DNA from: Chrysomallon squamiferum
Taxonomy: Eukaryota > Mollusca > Gastropoda > Neomphalida > Peltospiridae
NCBI GenBank assembly: GCA_012295275.1
Contig: CM022666.1
Location: 3,945,387 to 3,970,386, forward strand
DNA length: 25,000 nt
Reading direction: 5' to 3'
Below the pieces are notes generated by a model that saw nothing but the letters and a program-made list of their open reading frames with translations, did not search any database and was not told the DNA's origin. The position numbers were made by a program, and so were the translations under genes. Numbering within the stretch: the stretch's first letter is position 1; each line of letters starts with the position of its first letter. Of this stretch, positions 9,245-19,506 are shown one piece after another.

Positions 9245-9250
9245 GTAAGT
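9245..9250 (+). other. Splice donor GTAAGT
   Basis: A perfect consensus donor (G|GTAAGT) ends the coding exon in phase 1. It is followed by a T-rich intron start and then by in-frame stops (TAG at 9343-9345), so the frame must splice here or end as a 65-residue peptide. Confidence 0.6.
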
Positions 9251-10180
9251 TTTTCGTTTTTGTTTTGGAGGGTTCTAGTCTAAGGGGGAGGGATGGAGAG
9301 CAGTTTGGAGAGATGGAGGAAAAAGTAGTTGTTAGGAAGAAATAGGAAATTGTGTGAACTAAGGGAAAAAAGGGAGTTTGAGATAAAGAGAAGAGGGAGG
9401 AGAAGTGATATGATATATTTAAGGGATAGGGAGAGAGAAAGCGTAATAGTCATGTTTTTGGTTATAAAATTTTTATTAAAATTAAATTATTGTGCTGAAC
9501 AAACTTGTAATTTTCAAATTGCGTATTTTAAGTAAAGTGACAAATTAATGAATATTATGTAATTACTGATTAAGTATAATAATAATAATAATAATATAAA
9601 AGCAACAAAAATATCATAATAATTACAGTAACATCAACAACAGTGACTGCAAACAGTAAAAAAATATAATAATTATAATTACAATAATAATTACAGTAAC
9701 AGTGACTGCAACAGTAAAAATTAACAGTAATAATAATCACTAATGATAAAATCAGCTGCTTAGAAAATTCAAGAGACGGGTTTATCACAAAATTATCATC
9801 TCCTAATAAAATGTTTTGTGGAAAAGACAACAGAAACACTCAAGACATTATGCAACTCATTTTCAGATAAAAATTCTTTTGTTCTGCAGTTTTGACATTC
9901 TTTGTACAACATTTATGACTTCTGTCTGCAGTGTCACCGTTATAATTACAGGAAAAATCACGACCCCACCCACCCTAGAACCTTCCACGATGATTTAATG
10001 ATTTAACGGTGGTGCTTTATTTTGGTCACTTTGTGACATTCTGAGTGTCTGTCAATTGATGTTTATATCTCTACCCCTCTGGTGTTTATAGCCAACATTA
10101 CAAGTGAATTGGACTGCTTGTTGTTGACATAATTGTATGTGTTAAACCCGTACATGGGCCAATATTTTACATAACAAGAA
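9251..10180 (+). other. Presumed start of a large intron
   Basis: No coding sequence is recognised after the donor. It contains purine-rich GGGAGAG stretches (9270-9440) and (AAT)n at 9577-9596. A local AATTACAGTAACA/CAACAGTGACTGCAACAGTAAAA repeat lies at 9620-9730. No exon with the matching second half of a receptor zinc finger appears anywhere downstream in the window, so the intron would run past base 25000. Confidence 0.45.
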
Positions 10181-10193
10181 CGACCTTTGACCT
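10181..10193 (-). promoter_or_regulatory. DR1-type nuclear receptor element
   Basis: Read on the minus strand this is AGGTCA-A-AGGTCG: two half-sites in direct repeat with one base between them, and one mismatch in 12 half-site positions. DR1 elements bind RXR homodimers, PPAR-RXR, HNF4 and COUP-type receptors. The site lies about 940 bp inside the presumed intron. Confidence 0.45.
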
Positions 10194-10539
10194 TTTCCCA
10201 TTGTTTTCCAGCTGCATTCCTTATCTGCTTTTGTACCAGTGTTGTATACGTGTGTATATATGTGTGTGTATATGTGTCTTGCTTTGGTTCATATGATAAA
10301 TCATGGTGGTGTGATTGTGGTGCGTGAATGAGAGAAGATGAGAGAAAAATGAGATAGAGAAAAAAAAAAAAAAGAAGAAGAATGAATGAATTTTTGTAAC
10401 TCGTAGACAGCAAAATTGCATAACAAGACAGTGATAATCTTCTGTTAGTTATTCTTCCGTTTTTTATTTCATTCATTTTCCTTTCTCTTCTTTCTTTCAT
10501 TCATTCTTTATATTCTCTCTTTCCTCTCTGTCTCTGTTT
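10194..10539. other. Noncoding DNA
   Basis: Contains GTGTATATGTGTGTG patches (10240-10280) and an A run (10360-10373). Overlapping minus-strand frames (10063-10500, 10221-10421) show repeat-derived Thr-His and Phe runs and no known domain. They are rejected as genes. Confidence 0.45.
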
Positions 10540-10752
10540 CTCTGTGTGTCAGTGTGTATGTAATATATACATAATGTGTATGTATATGTATATATGTGCG
10601 TGTGTTTATATATACATACATATATACATATTTTTTTTTTTTTACATGTCTATATGTGTATATATATTTTTGTACATGTGTGTGTAACATTTTTGAATAT
10701 GTGTCTAATACACATTGTTTGCATATGTTTGTATGGTGTGACTGTGTGTGTT

Positions 10753-10828
<76 letters not shown>
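10540..10828. repeat. GTAT/TATACA-rich region ending in (GA)n
   Basis: 10540-10750 is a degenerate alternation of GTGTGT, GTATAT and TACATA units. It is followed by an uninterrupted GA tract at 10755-10828. Confidence 0.9.
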
Positions 10829-10833
<5 letters not shown>

Positions 10834-11734
10834 AACTAAGTGACTAAGTAAGATAACAAATAAGTTTCCTGTCTCCTAGGTTTTTATTTTTATTAACTAA
10901 TAACCTGATTCATCTAATGACAGTCTAGTCACTACACAGGAAACATTGTTTTACTGCTCAACAGAGTAGATTTAGATATTAATGATTTATTGTTCTTGGC
11001 TACTTTGTCGTGATTATCCAAAACAACATGATTTTCATTTTAAATTTATTCTTTTTTTTTTGATGAATTATTTGTTAAAAAAGAAAGCTGAGAACCAAAT
11101 AAATATAAATACAAATATACATGAATGTACATACTAACCTACGTACACATATACATGCATAAAAATACACATGTATGAAACAGTACATATATATTACATT
11201 TCGTTAATTAAAAGCTTTTGCTTTTTCAACGTTACTGTATTTTTTTTTTTTTTTTAAATAGGAGAAATAGGAGAAATAGAAAAGTTATAAATTCTCTAAA
11301 GATAAATGAAACAACTATAATTCTAATAATACATAAGTTAAGGAAAAACATTTTATACATTTTTTTTTTTTTTTTTTTTTTTAAATCTCTTTAATTTCCT
11401 TCCTTATTAAAAAGCCAAAATGCAGTAATTAGGAAACCTCTTTGTTCCTCATTTCCTTCTGTTACCAGTCATTCTTTTATCTATTTTTAACAGTTTACTT
11501 CCTTACATAACAACACTTTACATTCTTACCTAATAAGGAAAGAAATTAGTAACGGATGTGGCATTTTGTTGTCACCTTTTATTATTCATTTCATTTTTTA
11601 ATTTAATTTTATTTTCATATTAAACACTTTTATAGGAACAGTTTTTGAAATGAGTGGGGTTTTTTTTTTTTTTTTTATTTTTTTTTTTTAACTATATCAC
11701 TGTAATGAAATTCATCTAATACAAAGTGTATAGT
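10829..11734. other. AT-rich noncoding DNA with homopolymer runs
   Basis: T runs at 11240-11255, 11361-11382 and 11660-11690, and a TACATA-rich patch at 11110-11190. No gene is recognised. Confidence 0.5.
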
Positions 11735-11857
11735 AATATATATACACAGACATACATACATATATACATACATGCATACATACATGTGTGTGTGTGTATA
11801 TATATATATAAACACATACATATACATAGATATACATGCATGCATGCATGCATACAT
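11735..11857. repeat. (TACA)n / (TATA)n / (GT)n / (CATG)n compound repeat
   Basis: Tetranucleotide ATAC and CATG units mixed with TA and GT dinucleotides. (CATG)n at 11835-11850 is a perfect palindromic repeat. Frames on both strands (Met-Tyr-Val, Ile-His-Thr) are repeat read-through. Confidence 0.93.
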
Positions 11858-12362
11858 AAGTATATGTTATTAATATTCAGGTTTCATAATACATACTTTC
11901 TTTCATTTTTTTGTTTCATTTTTGACAGAGCACCACAGATGTGGAAATAACAGTAAAGATAACTAATTATGTGACATGTGATACTACAGATATGCACTTT
12001 AAACAGACAGCTTGCTTTTAATAAACACAGAAATGAGTCAAAACGATATAGCCAGACTGTGTAAGTTTACAAAGCTTCAAAAGCTAAGTAGAATACTTAG
12101 GAAACACTGATCCAGTAATCCAGTGACCTTGCATACTATAGATGTGCACTTTAACCATAAGATGTGCAATGCATAGTCTATGTTGGGCAAAAATATTCAA
12201 ACGAGAGTCTAGGTTAAAAATTGATAAAAATCTGTGGGTTAGAATAATTACATTGAGAAAAAGGATATATTGTATGCAATGAAACCAGAGATATTTTAAC
12301 CAGAATATATTTAACTTTAATACAGACGTACAGACATAAAAAAAACCCAGAGTAACCAGCAC
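11858..12362. other. Largely unique noncoding DNA
   Basis: Complex sequence with a small diverged duplication: ATACTACAGATATGCACTTTAA at 11981-12002 recurs as a near copy at 12133-12154. One AGGTCA half-site lies on the minus strand (12124-12129). A minus-strand frame (12084-12362) has more normal residue composition but resembles no known family. Confidence 0.4.
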
Positions 12363-12427
12363 ATGTATGTATGTATGTATGTATGTATGTATGTATTATT
12401 TTATTTGTTGTTGTTGTTGTTGTTGTT
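12363..12427. repeat. (GTAT)n and (GTT)n microsatellites
   Basis: GTAT units at 12363-12396, then GTT units at 12408-12427. Confidence 0.95.
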
Positions 12428-12999
12428 TTGTTATTTATTACTTTTGTGGGGGTATCTGTATGTCTGTGCTTGTGTATTGTTATACAAATAGAAAGAAAAA
12501 AAAAAAAAACGCCAGACAGAGTATCGAATAGCAGATACAAGTGTGAAACTAAGCAAATTCAACAGGTTGGAAAGATCACAGGTTTTGTCTGAGTTGTACA
12601 TGACACACATACACACCATCAGCTGTTTCTGATGTCTATCAAATAAGATAAACACATGATATATCACTCCTCTTTCTGGGTCAAAACCTGTCGACAAATC
12701 AATCACCTGATGTTGCTAAGATCAATCCATGATAGCAGACTCTGTGGGACATTTCCATTCCTAGCTTGTACTTAATGATTTTCATATCCAAAACTTTGCT
12801 GTGTGTGAAGGAGAACACAAAAGATTTATTTTTTATTGCCAATAAAGCGACAGACCTTCTCTGATGGCATCAAGAGTTAATTGTAAAAAAAAAATAAAAA
12901 AAAAAAATAAAATGGATAGGTGTGTTCTGTTAGCAAAATGAAAACAAACATTTGCCATCCTTCTGTTTGTTAATAATTTCTTTTTGTGTATATGTCTGA
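12428..12999. other. Largely unique noncoding DNA
   Basis: Among the less repetitive parts of the presumed intron (about 12500-12880), ending with an A-rich patch (12885-12911). Frames here have no recognisable domain. Confidence 0.45.
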
Positions 13000-13053
<54 letters not shown>

Positions 13054-13100
13054 TCATGTATGTATATGTATATGTATGTGTCTGTGTGTGTGTCTGCATG
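13000..13100. repeat. (GT)n microsatellite with GTAT tail
   Basis: About 50 bp of uninterrupted GT (13000-13051), followed by degenerate GTATAT and GTCTGTGT units. Confidence 0.95.
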
Positions 13101-13342
13101 AGTGTGCATATGTTTGTAAGTCTGACTGTCTACTTTTGAGATCAGTTCTTTATTTAAACCTGAGAGTAGCTTTCTGTTTGAATAGCTGGTTTGTTTAATA
13201 TCAATAGAATCACATCATTGTTATTTAGTCTACCATTCATGTTGTGTTCTTTTATTTTTAAGGACATAAAATAAACAATCTCGTGAAAGAAATCAAAGAT
13301 CAGTCTTGATCTTCTGTAAAATAACTTCTTTTAAAAACACGC
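13101..13342. other. Unique noncoding DNA
   Basis: Complex AT-rich sequence without a recognisable element. Confidence 0.45.
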
Positions 13343-13355
13343 CAACCTTTGACCA
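13343..13355 (-). promoter_or_regulatory. Weak DR1-like element
   Basis: Minus strand TGGTCA-A-AGGTTG: a one-base-spaced direct repeat with three mismatches to AGGTCA half-sites. It would be expected by chance about once in a window this size, so support is weak. Confidence 0.2.
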
Positions 13356-14013
13356 TTTTATATATCTGATACATAGCTCATTGTATTACTTTCTATATTT
13401 CTTATCTCAGGCATGTTATAATTCAATATGATAACTCAATTGCGCAGCTGTAACATCTTATAGTATGTAATAAAATGAATTATTACACATGCTTATATGC
13501 AAACACGCATTTTTGCCTTGATAAGACATTGTATTCTTTACAAAAACCCAGATATGTTGTATTATATGTATATTATTGCTATAAGGCATTTACTTTGACC
13601 TCAGTTTACATTTAACTGAATCATTGCAGAATAGAATAGTGTGTGTGTGTGTGTGTGTGTGCGTGCGTGATAAATGCCTGTCCTTACAAACATGCATATC
13701 AGTAAATCCACTGACAATGTAAATTCATTTTTTTCTTTCTTTCTCATGTGCACATACATACATGAACACACATACATATACACATAATATATATACCACA
13801 CACACATGTATTCACATAGATATATACACATGTATATGTCAGGCAATGAATATTTGATACTCGTTTGATTATATAATCAGATAACCTGAGATCATTAATT
13901 GTACAGTTTATTGGCAGCATGCAATTAAAATGAGTAAATGACACCTGTTATCTCTGCAATTTGAAATTTATTTATAAATAATTTTATTACTGTATCATTT
14001 TATTTGTTTTTAT
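13356..14013. other. Noncoding DNA with a (GT)n tract
   Basis: GT repeat at 13640-13663 followed by GCGTGCGT, and CACATACATA-type units at about 13745-13835. No gene is seen; the minus-strand frames are repeat read-through. Confidence 0.5.
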
Positions 14014-14036
14014 CATTATTATTATTATTATTATTA

Positions 14037-14112
<76 letters not shown>

Positions 14113-14135
14113 TACTACTACTACTATTATCATCT
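14014..14135. repeat. (ATT)n microsatellite
   Basis: About 110 bp of ATT units with a single ATC interruption, ending in (ACT)n. Confidence 0.96.
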
Positions 14136-14675
14136 TTTCTTTAATTTAAATGACTATGTTGGTGTATTTGCATGCGTAACAGACAAGTTGTATATAAGCT
14201 CAAATCACATAATCAATATAAATATCTAATCAGTTGGATTACTATCAAATTAATGAAAATCTGCTTCAGTTTCAAGTTATGTCATACCTGAATAATTGCA
14301 GTGCTTACGAGTGCACTATTTATATCACAAACACGAGGCTGGCTGTAACTTTAATCAAATTAAAATAAAGCCCTTCGACAAAAATTACTACTAAGTACAA
14401 TAAGTAAGAGCTAAAAATAAGATAGTCCGTTACAGATTTTGTTCAATCATCCTTCTCTCTAAGCAGTGAGCATGTTTGAATCCTTGCATGATTTATTTTT
14501 CATTACTTAGCGTTCTGGATATAGAGATACTCGTATTAGCCATATATATCATCTCAAGTTAATTTTGAGTACATGTTAAACAGTTCTGTGCGAAACACTG
14601 AGGTTTATGCATTTGGATAATAATTTAACTTTGTGTATTTGTTTAAGAGACATTGAAAAAGAAACTGCATAGACT
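14136..14675. other. Unique noncoding DNA
   Basis: More than 500 bp with few simple repeats and scattered CpGs. I find no open frame of note, no splice pair and no known element. Confidence 0.45.
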
Positions 14676-15160
14676 TTCGATGTCTGATATGAATGTCTGT
14701 TAGATATGTTTGTCTAGAATATGTCTGTCAGATATTTGTTAGATATGAATGTCTGTCGGAGAGATATGTCTGTCAGATGTATGTTAGATATAAATTTCTG
14801 TCAGATATGTGTTAGATATATATATAAATGTTAGATATAAATGTCTATTGTGTTAGATATGTACGTCTGTCAGATATGTGTTTGTCAGTGTTTGTGTGTT
14901 TGACAGCTGGTTGTATTTGTCATATATTTTTATCTATTTAAATGTTACATCTGATATTTATATATTTTGTGTGTATACAATCTATTTCTGTAATTTTATC
15001 TTGTGTCTGGGTGTGTGTCTGACATGTAAATCTGATATTTATAAAATGTATGTGTATTTGTAATACAAAAATCAGATATTTATATATTCGTGTGTGTAAT
15101 ATCTATGTCTGATATTTTTATATTTATGTGTGTCTGTGTGTGTGTGTGTGTAGGTATTAT
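14676..15160. repeat. Degenerate tandem repeat of TCTGTCAGATATG units
   Basis: 14676-14886 consists of variants of TGTCTGTCAGATATGTGTTAGATATGAA, with units of roughly 16 and 30 bp. 14887-15160 holds a related longer-period family (TCTGATATTTATATATTTTGTGTG) at about 14949, 15029, 15071 and 15106. Both share a GATAT core. The plus-strand frame at 14878-15063 is read-through of the second family. Confidence 0.7.
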
Positions 15161-15566
15161 TATTATGATTTATACTTGTTCATCTCCTGTGTCTGTATGA
15201 CTGTGTGTGTGTTAATAAGTACACACCAGTAGATGTGATGAGGTAGTTGTGTCCAAATACAACACATCTGTGACCGTAATGAAGTTTTTGAAATGGTTGT
15301 GTGTTATCAATACTAAAATTAATTCGAGTGATAAAACGTGCCATTTTTTCAAGTTATTTGGACACTGCTGTCTTTTGGCTAGTCATGACTGTCACAGTAC
15401 TTATTGAGTAGATGTGTAACCAAACCTGTCATGTCTCACTACTGATTGTGGAAATGTGTCAAAATAAAATTTTCATTTCAAATGATGAAGTGAGAAGAGC
15501 TACAAAGCCTGAAGCAAATAACTAATCTTATTTGAGGAGTAAATATGAATAAATATTTTACAATTT
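15161..15566. other. Unique noncoding DNA
   Basis: Complex sequence with no recognisable gene or element. Confidence 0.45.
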
Positions 15567-15568
15567 AA

Positions 15569-15599
<31 letters not shown>

Positions 15600-15895
15600 T
15601 TTAGTTTTTTTAATAATTAAAAGAAAACAAAATTAATGTTTAATTTTTCAAAATTAAAGAAAACAAAATTAATTTTTAATTTAATTATTGTTAACATTAT
15701 ATTTATTAAACTGTATGGTATTATTATTAAAAGTAGTAACCTGTTTATTACTATCAGTATTATTGTAATTATATTATTGCTATCATCAATATCATTACTA
15801 TACTTATTTATTTATTTATTCATTATTCATTCATTCATTCATTCATTCATTTATTATTTCATTTGTTCATTCATTTATTATTTCACTTATTTATC
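15567..15895. repeat. (AAT)n, AATTAATTTTTAA duplicates and (ATTC)n
   Basis: AAT units at 15570-15598. Two copies of AAAGAAAACAAAATTAATKTTTAATTT follow at 15620-15680, and ATTC/TTAT tetranucleotide arrays at 15805-15895. Confidence 0.85.
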
Positions 15896-16306
15896 TGTTA
15901 TGACTGTATAAGGTCACATGTGTTGTTTTATGTAATACTCTATAACAGAACACATTTTGAAAATGGGAAAGTTTATTTTTTAACAGTCTTCCATTCTTAA
16001 GACCATGAGTGATGGCAGAACTGCCTGAACTAATTTTATAGCTCATTCAGCAGATATTTTGTACGGTAATGACAGATAATTATGCCACAGACTAAATTTA
16101 GAATCATGTGGATGTTCTGAATGTCAAAAATGTTTTCATGAATGGCCTACAGTTATAATCCTTGTAGGAGGTTTAACAGGGCAGACATTTTGAAATGAAG
16201 TGAGAAAATACTTTTGCACAAAATGAGTAATTAAACTGTTAACAAAAAAAAAAATAATAATAATAAAAAAGAAACATAATAAAATAAAAGGATAAGTAAA
16301 TAAAGT

Positions 16307-16340
<34 letters not shown>

Positions 16341-16374
16341 AACTGAAAAATACAGACTGTTTTGTGGCACGTAA
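15896..16374. other. Unique noncoding DNA, then A-rich and (ATT)n
   Basis: 15900-16230 is complex and repeat-poor, with one AGGTCA half-site (15911-15916). It is followed by an AATAAAA-rich patch and an ATT array at 16309-16337. Confidence 0.5.
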
Positions 16375-16692
16375 ATCTTGTTGGTTCTTTTTAATCATTT
16401 TATTTTATTTACCTTTTTAAAAGTTAATGACTTGACAGTATTTTTAAACAAGAGTTAAGTTACAAAGATTAGTTTTCAGGAAAGTATTGTCTGTTGTTCT
16501 CTCCACCCCCACCTTATAAAAATTTTGTAAATTAATTTTATTATCTTGTTGGTTCTGTTTAATCATTTTATTTTATTTTCATTTTTAAAAGTTTATGACT
16601 TGACAGTATTTTTAAACACGAGTTAAGTTAAAAAGATTAGTTTTCAGGAAAGTATTGTCTGTTGTTCTCTCCACCCCCACCATATAAAAATT
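16375..16692. repeat. Tandem duplication of about 150 bp, period 168
   Basis: 16375-16527 and 16543-16692 are near-identical copies, starting ATCTTGTTGGTTCT and ending CTCCACCCCCACC. They differ by a handful of substitutions, for example ACAAGAG versus ACACGAG. A 15-nt AT-rich segment separates them. The low divergence marks a recent event. I do not recognise the unit as a known element. Confidence 0.93.
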
Positions 16693-17084
16693 TAGTTTCA
16701 TTTTCCCTGTGTAACATTTTGTTATGTAATAATAATGTATGCTAAAAATAGTCTACATTAATAGATTATTTGATTTGGAAACTTTTATATTCTATTTTTT
16801 TTTTTTTTTTTTTAACTTCTTTTTCTAGCTATTTTGTTAATTTTCTTTATTCCTTTTTCTGTTTCATCTGGGTTTTTTTTTTTTTTTTTTTTTAACTGTT
16901 TAATTTCTTTTTAATTTTTCCTTCTGTTTCTTTCTGTTACAGTGTTGTTATTACTTTTTGTACTTCTTATTCTTTCTAGTTTCTTTTGATCGAATATTTT
17001 CCTCATTTTTCATTAATTTTTTCATTCAATCATTCTTTGTTCTCTTACAAACGTCAGCAATGTAAACTCATTAAATAACAGTAC
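16693..17084. other. T-rich noncoding DNA
   Basis: T runs at 16795-16813 and 16872-16893 in an extended pyrimidine-rich strand. No gene is seen. Confidence 0.5.
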
Positions 17085-17103
17085 TATTTAAAAAAAAAAA
17101 AAA

Positions 17104-17141
<38 letters not shown>
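17085..17141. repeat. Long poly-A tract
   Basis: About 50 A residues with one TT interruption. There is no upstream coding sequence or target-site duplication that would identify a retroposed tail. Confidence 0.85.
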
Positions 17142-17142
<1 letters not shown>

Positions 17143-17775
17143 ATTTATTATATCTGCCACAAAATGTTTTAAACAGTGACAACTTTTAGTAAGGAATTAA
17201 CAACTGTTATTTCCAAAAAAAAAAAATATTAAAGATCATGGCTTGCCTTGACTATAACTCAAACTGAATAATCTTATAAAAATAATTTCAGATATCAAAT
17301 AACATTATTCTGCTTATTTTGGATGTTTTTTTTATAAGGAGGATGTTTTTCCATCATTTTTATAGTTTTGAAATCAAATTCAATTTACTGTATAAAGGAA
17401 CATCTGGACAATATTAAGAGTGGTCCTCATATAAACATTTGACAAACAAAAGTAGTTTTGGTGTTTGTTTATATATGCAATAATAAATATCAAATATTAA
17501 GGTTATTTCGTACAGTGACTGTCTATTGCTTTCTGTCTCTGTTTTTCTGTTTTCTTTTTTTTTTTTTTTTTCTCTCTTTCTCTCTTTTTTATCTCTCTTT
17601 CTCTCTCTGTCTGTCTCTGTCTCTCTGTCTGTCTCACAACTTTCAGTAATTTAACATTCTTAGAAATGAAAGTTAAACTGTTGGCTATTGAAATTTTCTA
17701 CCACTTTTCTATATGCATTAGAATAAGAGATTTTTTATTTTATTTGCAGTATGTATTTTAATTCAACAATCAAAT

Positions 17776-17780
<5 letters not shown>
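17142..17780. other. AT-rich noncoding DNA with a pyrimidine tract
   Basis: Contains a strong C/T tract at 17520-17640 with CTGTCT units, ending CAACTTTCAG. That looks like a splice acceptor, but no open frame of note follows it. Confidence 0.45.
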
Positions 17781-17808
<28 letters not shown>

Positions 17809-17966
17809 TGTAATAATAATAATAAAATAAATAAATAAATAAATAAATAAATATAAATGTTTTACGGTATGTATAAAAAGATTAATGTCACAAAAATATT
17901 TTCACTGATTATAAACAAGATTTCAGCAAAATTTCATTTTTATTTTTATTTTTATTTTTATTTTTA
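17781..17966. repeat. Poly-A, (AATA)n and (TTTTA)n
   Basis: A run at 17781-17808, AATA units at 17815-17852 and TTTTA units at 17937-17966. Confidence 0.9.
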
Positions 17967-18087
17967 ATCAAAATTTCATTCATTTTATAGATTCGTTTTT
18001 CAAAAGTCACACAGCTTGCAGCAAAATTTATCAAAATTAAAGCTGACTACGCTAACAGGTTTCTACTGACAACCTGACCCCTGCTGG
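17967..18087. other. Unique noncoding DNA
   Basis: Complex sequence leading into the DR2 element, with a GGGTCA half-site on the minus strand at 18075-18080. Confidence 0.45.
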
Positions 18088-18101
18088 TGACCTTGTGACC
18101 T
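18088..18101 (-). promoter_or_regulatory. Perfect DR2 nuclear receptor element
   Basis: Minus strand AGGTCA-CA-AGGTCA: two perfect half-sites, same orientation, two bases apart. DR2 is the classical dimer site of the Rev-erb group (RevDR2) and also binds RAR-RXR. The A/T-rich 5' extension preferred by Rev-erb is only partly matched (ATGTA). A third half-site (GGGTCA) lies seven bases away at 18075-18080. Confidence 0.5.
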
Positions 18102-18159
18102 TACATATCATTAGGATAGACCACTGTAGGGTGTCAACTGTCACTGTTGGTCAAAGACA

Positions 18160-18192
<33 letters not shown>

Positions 18193-18453
18193 GAATATAT
18201 TTTTCTTTTGTGTTCTGAGCTCTGCCCCAACTGCTAACAGGCTTTTTGTGAGCTTTGATTTATAACTATGGGAACTTGTCACTCTGTGCATCATTCTGAC
18301 ATATTTTCCCACATTATTAGCCAGAAAAAAAGGGTGTGGTGTTATTTTTAAGTGAACGTGTGTAATGTATATTCTGCATTTTTTTTTTTTCCCCCATTAC
18401 TTATTTAAAAAAGAAAAAGAAAGCTGTTTATTACGTGAATAGGAGCATGTATG

Positions 18454-18455
<2 letters not shown>
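18102..18455. other. Unique noncoding DNA with a T run
   Basis: Complex sequence at 18102-18160 and 18200-18360, split by a T run at 18161-18184. No gene is recognised. Confidence 0.45.
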
Positions 18456-18517
<62 letters not shown>

Positions 18518-18590
18518 TTTAATCTTTGTGTATGTATGGGGGGAGACAAAAATATTTCTACATATATACATACATACATACATACATTCA
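18456..18590. repeat. (GT)n and (CATA)n microsatellites
   Basis: Uninterrupted GT at 18456-18513 and ATAC units at 18560-18586. Frames on both strands here (Val-Cys, Thr-His) are repeat read-through. Confidence 0.96.
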
Positions 18591-18894
18591 AGTAATATAT
18601 GGATTGCTAATAAATATTCCTTGTTTTTTTTTTTATCATTTTGATCCATGAATACATAATTATTTAGAAAACTCGGGAACAGAATATTACAATTTTACTA
18701 CTGTTATTTTTGTATACATCGTACATTATCTTTTTTCTTGTACACTTAAATCTGGTAGACTACATAACATGTCATGACTTACAGGTACAGCCAAATCAGG
18801 GAGACAAAAGCATGCATGTACTTACATATGTATCAGGCCTGATGTGAATTTATTATAAACTATTTCCTTCTTGTTTTATGTTTTAATCGCTCAC

Positions 18895-18897
<3 letters not shown>
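18591..18897. other. Unique noncoding DNA
   Basis: Complex AT-rich sequence. Nothing recognised. Confidence 0.45.
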
Positions 18898-18943
<46 letters not shown>

Positions 18944-19003
18944 TTTTATATATGTTTTGTTTATTTATTTTGTTTATTTATTTATTTATTTATTTATTTA
19001 TTG
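18898..19003. repeat. (GA)n followed by (TTTA)n
   Basis: GA dinucleotide tract at 18898-18941, then TTTA tetranucleotides at about 18958-19003. Confidence 0.95.
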
Positions 19004-19403
19004 TTGTTATTATTTTTAATTTTAGTTTCTCTTTTTAATAATGAATAATGAAAATTAGAAAGCTGAATATGTAGTGAAATGTAAGATGACAAAAAACAAA
19101 TTGTTCGTTGTTTTTGAGGCAGGATTTAAAGAAGAACTAATAGTAATGAAATACTGATTTACTTAATGTTTAGTAAATAAAATTCCCTGATTGCATTTTC
19201 TAAACATTTCTGTTACTAATGTTATAGAGATTGCTCAAATAGCACTGGAAAGTTGAGGAATGTTTGTTTTTTATTTATTTATTTATTTATTTATTTATAG
19301 ACTTTTTGTTTTTGATGGATATTATTTTATGATATTTTTTTTATTTTCAACCATACACACATACATAGATTCTTTCACTCTCTTTCTATGTTATATATAA
19401 GCA

Positions 19404-19406
<3 letters not shown>
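19004..19406. other. Noncoding DNA with (TTTA)n
   Basis: Unique sequence apart from a TTTA array at 19270-19300. No gene is seen. Confidence 0.5.
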
Positions 19407-19500
<94 letters not shown>

Positions 19501-19506
19501 AGAGAG
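19407..19506. repeat. Compound (CT)n-(CA)n microsatellite
   Basis: CT tract at 19407-19475, directly joined to CA at 19476-19501 and a short GAGAG end. Confidence 0.96.

Noticed and set aside
10023-10038. TGGTCACTTTGTGACA as a possible inverted-repeat receptor site
   Set aside because: Arms are imperfect and the spacing fits no standard inverted-repeat element.
10063-10500. 145-codon minus-strand frame
   Set aside because: Poly-Phe and Thr-His stretches derive from A runs and GTGTAT repeats; no domain is recognisable.
12084-12362. 92-codon minus-strand frame with ordinary residue mix
   Set aside because: Hydrophobic and rich in Phe, Ile and Tyr, as any frame in AT-rich DNA; no motif and no paired splice sites were found.
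17085-17141. Poly-A tract as tail of a processed pseudogene or retroposon
   Set aside because: No gene-like or element-like sequence precedes it and no target-site duplication is visible; A runs are common across the window.
17520-17650. Pyrimidine tract ending CAACTTTCAG, like a splice acceptor
   Set aside because: No open frame of note or donor follows; simple CT-rich sequence readily imitates acceptors.
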